Source: Hanleya hanleyi (lineage: Eukaryota; Mollusca; Polyplacophora; Lepidopleurida; Hanleyidae). Taken from it: a DNA stretch of 64,000 nt. The translations under genes were made by a program, and so were the position numbers. Shown here in pieces: positions 11,989 through 21,253 of this stretch. The first letter of the stretch is position 1; the number at the start of each line of letters is the position of its first letter. The DNA lies in contig JAVTVY010025021.1 of assembly GCA_036873755.1 (NCBI GenBank), positions 47,876 through 111,875 on the forward strand, written 5' to 3'. The notes below the pieces were generated by a model. That model searched no databases, was not told the DNA's origin, and saw nothing but the letters and a program-made list of their open reading frames with translations.

Positions 11989-12343
11989 GCGCCATTTTGG
12001 TATTTATTAATTTATTTTGGTATTTATTAATTTATTTTTGATATCCAGAATTGTTTTTGATATCAAACATATTTTTTATAAGAAAACGTCATTTTTCGGT
12101 ATCGAAAAATGTATTCTGATATCAAAAAGTTTGCCATATATATGCGCCGTTTTGATATTCAGTGGCTTATTTTATATATAAAAAAAATCTTTTCATATTT
12201 TTTTTTTATCCCAAATAAAATTTTATTTTTTTATATTATTTCATTATTATTTTATTATTATTTAGTATTTTTATATTATTTTTAATATCTAAAAGAGATT
12301 GTTTGATATTAAAGTTGAATGGAATAAATACCAAAATGGACTG
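11989..12343. mobile_element. AT-rich MITE with GCCATTTTGGTATTTATT ends
   Basis: The left end, GCCATTTTGGTATTTATT (from about 11992), is matched in inverted orientation by AATAAATACCAAAATGGAC ending near 12342. The first 20 bp are duplicated in part next to the left end (GGTATTTATTAATTTATTTT twice, 11999-12038). The interior is very AT-rich, with repeated TGATATC words, and has no coding capacity. Target duplication was not resolved. Confidence 0.6.
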
Positions 12344-12349
12344 CCATAA

Positions 12350-12995
12350 ATATGGGCAGATTTGGAAAGGTCATGAGGTAACATTTGTGACTCCTAAACT
12401 AATACGACTGGTCTTCGTTATGTCAGACTCACCCTCTGGGATTGTACGGTTTTGTCAGACGTACCTTGACTACGGATGATGTGTGTATTAATGCCATGTT
12501 CGTTCATGGATGTCTCCTAAGGGAGCAATGTAGTTGTGATACAGATTGTTAACAATAAATCTGCATATATCATTAAATCAGATAACTATATAACATCTGC
12601 TGTTTCTGCTATAATTCCAAAGATCGTGGAAATGGTTATACTAGCGACGGCAATTGCTACAAACTACCGATTCACGATTCGGCTTTAAATCTGGTCGATC
12701 TACGGATCAAAGTATACTTTTGAAGATTTCGTTTTCTATCGTAGCGATAGCAGTCTTGTTTTTTACTGTGTTTGTTTTAATCGTATAATACCCTTCATTT
12801 CACAATAGCTAGTCTATTTAGGACAAGGCAGTTAATCAACCAATTGATAAAGATAGCGAAATATCAGGAGCCAATCAGAGCAATCCGTTGAATCCGCCTT
12901 ATCCTTCAGTCCAAAACTCCGCGAGGCATTTGAGATGAGATCCACAGACGTTATTCGGCTCGGCACAGAGCGGCGATCAGCGTTATTTCAGCATT
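12350..12995. other. Intergenic DNA between repeats, nothing recognised
   Basis: No ORF, tandem repeat or shared repeat could be recognised in this stretch. Confidence 0.4.
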
Positions 12996-12999
12996 GCCA

Positions 13000-15900
13000 C
13001 GAGAAAATCCATTTTAAACAGCCTTTCCTGTATGAGGGAGATATGAAAAATAATATCTAAATCATTATGAAAAATAATATCTAAATCATTATTTCAAGTA
13101 TTAACCCGACGGAAAGGAATCTGGAAGAATTCCAAAAACTGTGAAGACATTCCGTGGAAAATTACAGACATCGATTTACTCCGATTATTAGTGAAAACAA
13201 GAAATGTGAAGAGACAGAAACGAGAAATGATGTTCACCCCTTACAGCGACTTTTACGTTTGATAGGAAATATTGCCCGCATATACTGAAGCAGCGCCGAT
13301 GCAAAAAGGTCAAATGTTAGGTTGTTATGAGTTTGTGTTCCATCTTCCTAGCAGAATACTATCGCACCAACAGATCTCCCAATAACCGTCAATTCGCTCT
13401 TTCTTTAATCCTCGAAGTTAATCAACTTTGGTGTAAGGCCATCCTCCATGCCGGGAACTGGGCTAGTATACGGTTACCACATTGGGAGTAGCAAGAAGAT
13501 TATAAAACTAACCCCTTCAGACAGGTCTACCATACCAATTAATCCCACGCGAATGAAAGAGCATAAGAAATTTCACACACACTACAAGAGATTTAGCTGT
13601 TAGAACAGAAATACAGTAAACTATTGCAAGTAATTTCAATTCTATTTGTTTTTTTCATACCATTCATGCCATGCGAAAGGAAATAAATCGTGGTGTAGCT
13701 TTTTGTCAACTGGGTTTTGTCGTATACAAATGTATTACAGCGCTTAAATATTGCGGGTTGAATCTTTCGAACATCAGCGTTCTAGATCAAGTAGCTAATC
13801 TTGAACACACTTGTTTCCCTCTTGAAGGAAAATAGTTAATTTTCATATATATATTGTTGGTTATTCCTATCTAAAGTTGGTGATTTATTTGATGAAATAA
13901 TATACTTCGATTAAGGATGTGTAAATTCTGTATGACTACAGAATGTCGGATCTGATAGTACTATTAGTCATATTCACTGGGGGAAAAAAGTAACCAGAAT
14001 CTTTGGCGGTCAGATGCGGGTAAATGAAGTGAAAGAATAGGTCATCGTTGCAGATATCCCATAACCGATAACGAGCAGCCGTTCACAGACAATGTGTCAG
14101 TAATCGAAATACATTTTAACTATAAATCCTCAGCATGAAGTGTCGTAGAAAACTGACCCCTCTTCCAGTTAAACAGTCGCGGTCTGATTTCGAAAATTTT
14201 CAAATTAAACTTCACTTCAAAATGAATGAATGGAGTATTGTGAAATGCTCCTGATATCGCTCAACATCGTGTAAGTTCAAATTTCAAGATCGGAATCACA
14301 TCTTTCCTCACTAGAGTTAGGTTTGACTAATAGCAAAACTGGCATTATTGGTTATACATGTATACATGGAATTAACAAACAGAGCGGACGAGTCCGACAG
14401 CAGTGATATCTTTCCTTGAGATAATCCGCCGCCCAGCATCGCCGATGAAATGACCACGTGATTTACAATGTCTTGTTCGTGTGCCTGTGTCCATTTCAAC
14501 TGAGTTTGGCGCAAACCACGACATTGAGAGATATGCCGTCTCTCAAGTTCAGTTAGACTTTTCGCTACCCTGGACAACAGACCAGTAAAAGGATCAGTTA
14601 ACCTGCTACACACAAACAAAATAGATCAACGAAATAAATATAAACGGCACACAGGAGTCTGAAGATATGAAGCCAAGGCGCCCGTTACATAATGAAAGAA
14701 TTATTGGGAAGATACATGTTGAATGGAATGGATTTCGCGCCCAATATTTCTAAATAATAAATAATAAATGCCAGGAATTTATACATATTGCTAATAATTG
14801 CATTGCCTTGAGGTTGTTGGAACGATATGAGATGTGAACTGTCGCCGGGACTACTATGTCGGCTCTCGGTATTCCGCCTCTCGGGTTTGCAGTTGGAAAA
14901 TATGGCGTGGGGGGGCTCCTACATTATGACCCTTAATAAAAACTAAAAACAATTGACTACCAGGTAAAAATTCGATATTCCCTGCAGAAGCAAAAGCTTT
15001 ATTGTCGGCTTTAGAAGGTATTGGGTCCACAAAAATGAAGAAATATGTCATATTCTCAGATTCACTGTCATGCCTTCAAGCGATTGGGAGTGAAAATTCA
15101 ATTCATCCCACCATCATGAATATTCTACAATTATATGACTGTAAATTTGATCAACAGATTGCTATTTTGTTTTGTTGGATACCTGGTCACGTTGAGATCA
15201 AAGGTAATACTGAAGCTGATAAAATGGCTAAGGCATATAGATGATGAGGTTGATCCTGTTTGAATCCCATACAGTGATTTCAGACCATCTATCTGTGCTT
15301 ACGTGAAAAAGTTGTTTCAAGCTTTATGAGATGCCTCACGAGTGGCTATAAATGTGACATGTAGCATAGCAGCTCCCGAACGAAGAAAACAAGATAGCTG
15401 AAACTTTCTGACTTTTCCGCGAATCCTATTGACGTCAATAACTATTTACATAATCCTAGGTGTACCGGATCAAGGGGAAATTCAAAATAGCGAACACGAG
15501 GTGTAGTCAGGATGTTGTGTTTTCTGCCTTTCTGTCCATCTGTTTCGCATTTTCCTTGCCTAAGATGGCATAAAAGTAATTTATATTGTTAAAACTAATC
15601 ATTCTCTATAATATTGATTGTGCGAAAATAATGCAATATAAAATAATCGGAAAATTGGTCCAAAAAATAGGCGAAAAATGGCTTCCGAAAAGATGACGTC
15701 ATTCTAATACTCCTAAATGGATAGCAACTTCTCCACGGATAACAACTTCTTTATACCTATCAAAGAAATTAGACGTTGTGGTCATTTGGATTTTTTTTTG
15801 ATTTTCTTGTAGAACTTGACCAAGTATATGGTATGGACCTATCAGCCTTCTGTTTCAAGGGATAACGGAAATGAATAGGTGGGGCACCTCCCCCCAGACT

Positions 15901-16600
15901 GGGATAGACCCGAAATCGTCCAAACCTGGTAGGGTGAAGTTGAAAGAGCACACGGAAATTTCGTGGACGGTAGAAGCGGCCAACCGTTCTCATTGATGTC
16001 AAGAAGACAGTATGACGTTCCTGTCGCTGAATGATCATCATGGAAAAGCACTGTTTTATGATAATGATTGCCCAAGAGATATAACCTCTCATCGACTTTG
16101 TTAGCCGCAGCGCTATATCTACCGGCCTACTCCTTCAACGGCCCCCTTCTAGATTGATGGTAGCGGATCGATGATTTGACCAGCTAGAAAACTGTCGAGT
16201 GTACAAGTATGGAGGTGTATACAAATAAACCTGCTTTCCAGATAACTCTGTAATTGTTGACAGCTTCGTCCAATATCTAACTCGAAACTCTTCATTCAAT
16301 GGCAATGGAGGCCACTGAGGTATTATTATTTACATACTTTATTATTTATTGATCAAGCTCCGACCAAAGGCACGAAATGTCGCACAGGGGACCAGCCTAT
16401 CTGCTAATGTGACCTCCCCCCCAATATAACAACAAAATATAACAATAACAATAGTTTGTAGACGTACAGCCGCAATGATATTGAGGCATACAATCAGAGT
16501 GGTCAGATCTCAAGTTTCGACATCAAGCATCAAGGATTTCGACCGACGGTGAAATGACATTTGCCGACCCACGTACAGCTGTGGTCATTTAAAATTGAGA
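13000..16600. repeat. Large dispersed repeat segment, copy 2 (composite)
   Basis: This is the counterpart of 5250-10090 in the same orientation and block order. Differences include a 24-bp tandem duplication at 13043-13090 (ATGAAAAATAATATCTAAAT... twice). The family-R insertion is absent, and a retrotransposon RNase H fragment sits at a different point (14940-15430). About 215 bp of extra sequence occurs at 15825-16040. Open frames within it, such as 15769-16092 minus, are not shared with copy 1 and are probably fortuitous. Confidence 0.75.
14990..15340 (+). pseudogene. Non-LTR retrotransposon RNase H fragment
   Basis: The open frame 15002-15244 (80 codons) reads through RNase H motifs: YVIFSDSLSCLQAI with the catalytic-type Asp, then CWIPGHVEIKGNTEADKMAK with the conserved H and D. 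This is the C-terminal RNase H of Jockey/I-like elements, which removes the RNA strand during target-primed reverse transcription. A stop at 15242 follows, and the frame is broken afterwards. The rest of the element is missing, so this is a truncated insertion. The same motif set appears, more decayed, at 8000-8450. Confidence 0.75.
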
Positions 16601-16604
16601 GTTA

Positions 16605-18540
16605 AAAACGTCTCAGTGGAACTTGCGTAAGAGTTAAAACTTACAGCTTTACAGCATACGTACACAACCTTGAAAGAAGAGTTAATTTAATACAATCCAA
16701 TGCACTCGGTGTCAATTAATGCAATAAACTGACGTTAACACGCAAGACACTGAAGTCAGAGAGTGAGAGAGGGGGAATTACGGTTCAATTTCTGTATATG
16801 TGGGCAACAGACCCATTCAACCCCATTCAACTGAGATTTATGCTGGTATTAAGAAGCATGTATTATTTTTCTTGGAATCCCACTATGGGTCTAGCAGACA
16901 GTGGAAATATAATTGTAGCTGTCTCTCCTATCAATAAGGCCAGAGAACGGTAACTACAAAAAGTTCAAAAATGATTTTGGTGTATAATTGTTTACTGGTA
17001 GTTTTTGTTTCAAGAAATACTGCATGCAGGAGTTTTGACAACAGGTTTTCGAGAAGCCCACTTCACATCGTTCACATTCTGTCACTATAATGCCAAGCTT
17101 ATCTCTCTTTTGGATACACGTGATATATATTTCTCAGCCCATCTCAGAAAATCCATCAGTCTAACCTAGACCGAATTTCACCGTCCCCTCCCTCTAGAGG
17201 GAAACACACAAAAAAGAAATTAAAGAACAGATGGGAATGGAAGGAAAAGATAATCACCGTTAATCTAACCTCAAGCTCTTACCTCCATATTCATAGAACA
17301 TGTACTGAAAATGTTTGTCAAAATGCACCTTCAGAGCTGAACAAGACATGTCGAACAACTTTTCGCGTTATTTCTTTACGGCTGCGGTTTCAATACAAGC
17401 ATGTCTCCTCTGCGTTTGCGGCCAAAATGAGCAACAACCAACCTTTCATAAAGCTCTTATACTCGGTACATATAATTAGTATATTAGTATAGATACATTT
17501 TCGGCTTCTAAAGTACCACCCAGATTGGTAGTTGCAATGGATTCGGCTCGTGTTTCGTTAATTTGTCATCTCTTAATTCAAGTCGCATTTTCATTCGTTA
17601 TCTATTTGAAAACTGCAAAACTATGACTAATTGGTGATATCATTAGTCATCGCTGAATAGTTCATAACGAAGTCATATATTTTTTGTAAATTCTCCTCAG
17701 CGCTCAACAAGTTGTCTGTTTAGTGTCTTGTATCCAAGTTCATGGCATCATCGTCTGTCTTCTCCATGCTTCTTCACCCTTTGGACGATTTCAAATCCTA
17801 TGCTTTAATGCTCTTGGTCAGACAGTTTGAATCTATATATGGCCTACACTCCTATTCTCGACGTGGCATCTGATGGTATATAACCTAACTGTCGAATATT
17901 TACAAACTCTGACAATGAGAGAATGTACATCGAGGTTCATTAACAACACCAATCATTTATCATCACAAATACATGACTAATAGCCTACATGCATAGCCTA
18001 TATCGCATTCTCATCTTGGCATCATATTGTGTATACTCTGACTGTCAAATATACTCGGACCGCCTGCCTAGTATTTGTTGTCACTACGAACTTTTTTTTC
18101 GTTTAAAACTCGGACTCAGTGATGTACTCACATGGTTTCAATGTAATAAGACAATAGATCTGTATAATTCCTTTATCGGCTCTGAATGCACCGAAGTGCA
18201 GGAAATAAAACCCAAAATCTCACAATTTTCCGATGGGGATATGATGGGCGTGGGGTGAGCGAAATAGCTATTTCGCTTTTATCCCCAAAAGTCAGAAACG
18301 TTTAACAGTTGCCAACAAGACTATGCTGCTATCGTCAAATCCATATCGATAAGTAGTTCTGTACTGTGTCCCATACTCGATGTTTGTACATGTTTAATTG
18401 AACACCATGGAGATATGAAACACACAACCTCTATACTAAAAAACCTTCGCAAAAATTAATATTAGTCGTCACCTTGTATTTTCATATACTAACGGTAACA
18501 CATTGTGCTATATGTCGGAAATGAATACAATGGATCCTGA
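16605..18540. other. Intergenic DNA, no gene seen
   Basis: The longest frame (17989-18258 plus, 89 codons) shows no family resemblance and has mixed composition. No repeat shared with the rest of the window was recognised. Confidence 0.4.
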
Positions 18541-18545
18541 AATAT

Positions 18546-18900
18546 TTGTTTAGAAGAAATGCGACTCCTGGTACTTCAAATTCATATCTTCTTCATCCAA
18601 CACAGCAGTGCCTATTAGCATTCGTTAGATCCTGTCGAAACTTGTCTAATGAGGCTGTTCAACCAAACGCCTCCAGGTTCTCAAATTCTGTAATATATGG
18701 AACGAATAGATTTCCTGGTTTATTGCCGCCCCCTTTGAAAACTGTTGACTACTTCTCTCTTGCAAGAAACATTTTTTTTATTTATTTTATTTGTTTTTGT
18801 TTTATTTATGCCATGTTGGAATTGGTGATAACTGTCTATCGTAAATATATCTTTCGGTTATTGACGCAGTAATTATATTGTGATTGACTATTGCATATTA
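18546..18900 (+). repeat. Degraded relative of the Penelope-like 3' region
   Basis: The frame 18546-18872 contains LAFVRSCRNLSNEAVQP and, further on, PPPLKTVDYFSLARN followed by a hydrophobic stretch. Intact-looking Penelope-like copies carry the same order: ..VAFARSC.. and, downstream, LKTVDRFSLAGN plus a hydrophobic tail (for example 33730-33930). Spacing and sequence are strongly diverged. The conservation of the KTVD.FSLA.N words is the main support. Confidence 0.4.
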
Positions 18901-18904
18901 AATG

Positions 18905-19560
18905 TCGAGTCTGACGCCTATACTACATGTGCTATGTTTGGCTGCTTCCAACAGATTTTCCTCGTCGCTGTTATTGCACGTTCTACTGAACTAATGTTTT
19001 ATGAAAAATATATCCGAGCAATTGTCATCTGAAAGCATGCCACGAAAGCACGCAATCGACCAGGGCTGACTAAAACTGTCCGATATGGTACAATTGAAGA
19101 ACCCCAAGTCTTGTGATAGTGGGACTGTGTTGTTACGTCATTAAAAGTATGCACAATGACATGATCAGGTAAACTGAAACATTTCTGACAAAAGAACAGT
19201 ACAGGAAACGAGCATCACTCGTGATTCCTTCGGTACTGTCAGACTATAATCTTGCCGATTGATATGTATGAGTGTTTGTCATATTAAGCCGCTCTATGTT
19301 CCCACCACCACTACTTGGTATGGATAATGTGATGATATCATTAAATACTGCTGACCGTTACTCTCTTGCAAAAGCTACATGTAATTAGTGTTTGCCTAAT
19401 GTATCACTTTACGCCTGCGTTGATTTTGGTCTTTAGCCATGTCAAACGGAGGCGTCTTTCGCTTAATGGCGCCAAATCCATTATGTATACTAGTATCGGG
19501 ATCATCGTCGTATTACTGTAAAAGTAAACTAGAAAGAGAAGATCCCAAAGACAAAAGTAT
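18905..19560. other. Intergenic DNA with weak traces of the same retroelement 3' region
   Basis: Near 19320-19390 the string ATGATATCATTAAATACTGCTGACCG..TCTCTTGCA is a diverged form of the KTVDRFSLAGN-coding stretch seen at 33765-33810. Nothing else was recognised. Confidence 0.3.
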
Positions 19561-19562
19561 CA

Positions 19563-19700
19563 AATTGGAACGATATGCAAGAGGTGGATAAAATTGACGA
19601 CGTCTGGTGACTGAAAGCAATAATATGACTCCACAGGAAAGCTTCCCTCGGCAACTCACATTCAGAACCGAGAATACGCTGTATTCTCGAATGTAGCCTA
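19563..19700 (-). repeat. Fragment of repeat family R
   Basis: The strings GCAAGAGG.GG.AAAATTGACGAC.TCTGG and ATATGACTCCACAGG match, in inverted orientation, 6795-6910 and, in the same orientation, 25880-25930. Confidence 0.55.
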
Positions 19701-19790
19701 GCCGAGCTTTCATTGCAGCTGTTCATGTGGAGACTATGAAGTATCCAAATGGTCCCTAGCACCCGGCTTAACCGAAATTATATACGTTAA

Positions 19791-20383
19791 CCCTATCTGG
19801 CCTGGGCGATTTGGGGTGTACCGCAGCCTGGGGGGGGGGGCGGAAAGTGCCCCCCCCTATATATTTTCGCTATCGCTAAAGGCTAGAGAGCTGAAACTTA
19901 ACACACTATATCTTTGGGTCAAGCTCTACAAGAAAATATAAAAAAATCCGAGATGACCGCCATGATGACGTCACTGTGACGTCATTTTCAAAAAGAGCAG
20001 TTTTAGAGATTTTTCGGTCAAAATCGTCGAATTTTTTTATTTTTGCTTTTTCTTCGCAAAAACTGCATGATAAATTAGCAAATAACAATCTGATATGAAA
20101 TAAAATAAGTTTTACCCACTTTTCCGTAGAGAAAAGCAAAATTTTTGAAGAAATATGACGAAAGCATCACTTTTTCTGGTACCCCACATGGCCGCCATTT
20201 TGAATTTACCCGTGATCCTCTGCTCGTGGGGTTATGCAAATAGGCTCAAAATGACCCCAATACGATAACCTATAACATCACGAATGTTTCAGCTCTCCAT
20301 TGTTTGGCGTTCCGGAGATATCGCAGAAAGTTTGGTAGGAGGGCATTTTGGCCCCCCCCCCCCCTCCCCCAGGCCTGGTAGGG
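19791..20383. mobile_element. TTAA-flanked short DNA element (piggyBac-like MITE), copy A
   Basis: TTAA at 19787-19790 and TTAA at 20384-20387 flank a 593-bp unit. The left end is CCCTATCTGGCCTGGG and the right end is CCCAGGCCTGGTAGGG, so the termini are inverted repeats. TTAA target duplications with CCC-starting ends are the hallmark of the piggyBac superfamily. There is no transposase here. The interior has long G/C runs near both ends and, at 19966-19984, two perfect TGACGTCA palindromes 3 bp apart. The ORF calls within it are not coding. Confidence 0.8.
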
Positions 20384-20387
20384 TTAA

Positions 20388-20737
20388 TAGGGGAAGGGAG
20401 GGAGGGGGAACAAATCAGGGGGTGTTTTTTGGTGATGCTAAGACATATGTTTCAGAAAAATGCATAGAATCGCGTTGAATCAACATGCTGATTTTTTGCG
20501 TAATTTTTGAAGAAATATGGCGAAAACATCACTTTTCTGGTACCCCCACATGGCCGCCATTTTGATTATACCCATGATCCTTTGCTCGGGGGGTCGTGCA
20601 AATAGGCTCAAAATGACCCCAATATGATAATCGAAAAAGTCACAGAGTTTCAGCTCCCGATTTTTTGTCGTTCCGGAGATACAAGCAAAAAACCAACAGG
20701 GGGGGGCGGAAAGTACCCCCCCCCAGGCCAGGTAGGG
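20388..20737. mobile_element. TTAA element, copy B (left end missing)
   Basis: The last 245 bp closely match the right half of copy A (AAATATGGCGAAAACATCAC, ATGGCCGCCATTTTGA, TTTTTTGTCGTTCCGGAGAT). They end in CCCAGGCCAGGTAGGG followed by TTAA at 20738-20741. The first 100 bp (20388-20490) are G-rich and unlike copy A. It directly abuts copy A, sharing or neighbouring its right TTAA. Confidence 0.7.
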
Positions 20738-20741
20738 TTAA

Positions 20742-20928
20742 CTCAGGAGCTGTGCTGACAGATCAGCTTAACCAAATAACTCATCTGATGTTAATGGAAG
20801 AGCATCGAGGACGTCTGATAGAGTAAATGACTCAACATGGAGTAAACCTGGTAAATGCAAGAATACCTAGAAAAAAAACCTGTAATGCCCGACGTCGTAC
20901 GGCTTAAATTCCCAGCAAAACAATAAAC
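20742..20928 (-). repeat. Repeat family R, left part, interrupted by the LTR retrotransposon
   Basis: In inverted orientation this matches 7030-7080 (TTTAAGCCGTACGACGTCGG) and 7440-7540 (TGCATTTACCAGG, TCAGACGTCC.CGATGCTC). The match resumes beyond the LTR element at 25782, so the LTR retrotransposon inserted into an already resident family-R copy. Confidence 0.6.
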
Positions 20929-20933
20929 AATAC
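20929..20933. other. Target-site duplication, left (AATAC)
   Basis: AATAC directly precedes the 5' LTR and is repeated at 25777-25781 directly after the 3' LTR. A 5-bp duplication is usual for Ty3/gypsy integrases. Confidence 0.92.
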
Positions 20934-21088
20934 TGTGGTATAGAGTTATCTCCCCTACACCATGAATTGGTGGAATGGAACTCTTCTGTATCTGAGGAAT
21001 AAAAGGAAGGTCATTCTGGGAATACATGGCTGAACCAAGTTGTTCATGTGTTGTCATTCAAACCTCGTTTGGTACTAAATATACTACA
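20934..21088 (+). repeat. 5' LTR (155 bp)
   Basis: It starts TGTGGTATAGAG and ends AATATACTACA. It matches 25622-25776 base for base as far as I can compare by eye. AATAAAA-type sequence (GAGGAATAAAAGG) near its middle is a candidate polyadenylation signal. The LTR is short for the superfamily. Confidence 0.95.
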
Positions 21089-21089
21089 C

Positions 21090-21107
21090 TGGCGACGAGG
21101 ATGGGAT
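21090..21107 (+). promoter_or_regulatory. Primer-binding site for tRNA-Ser(GCU)
   Basis: TGGCGACGAGGATGGGAT begins one base after the 5' LTR. It is complementary to the 3' end expected for animal tRNA-Ser(GCU), whose acceptor stem begins GACGAGG and ends CCTCGTCG plus CCA. The tRNA sequence is recalled, not looked up. tRNA-Ser primers are known for the Mag lineage. Confidence 0.85.
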
Positions 21108-21253
21108 CAAAAACTTTGTGAAAAGTTACACAAGTTACAGTACCGCAATCTCAACCCAGAATCGAAGACTGGTGGTCTCAGTTGTCAACGACAAATTGAA
21201 CTTGAACTATTTTATTTTAGCTCTACAACAACAACAACACCAGTAGAATAACC

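Noticed and set aside
15769..16092. 107-codon minus-strand frame rich in aromatic and basic residues
   Set aside because: It lies in repeat copy 2, is absent from copy 1, and its only unusual part coincides with a 215-bp extra block.
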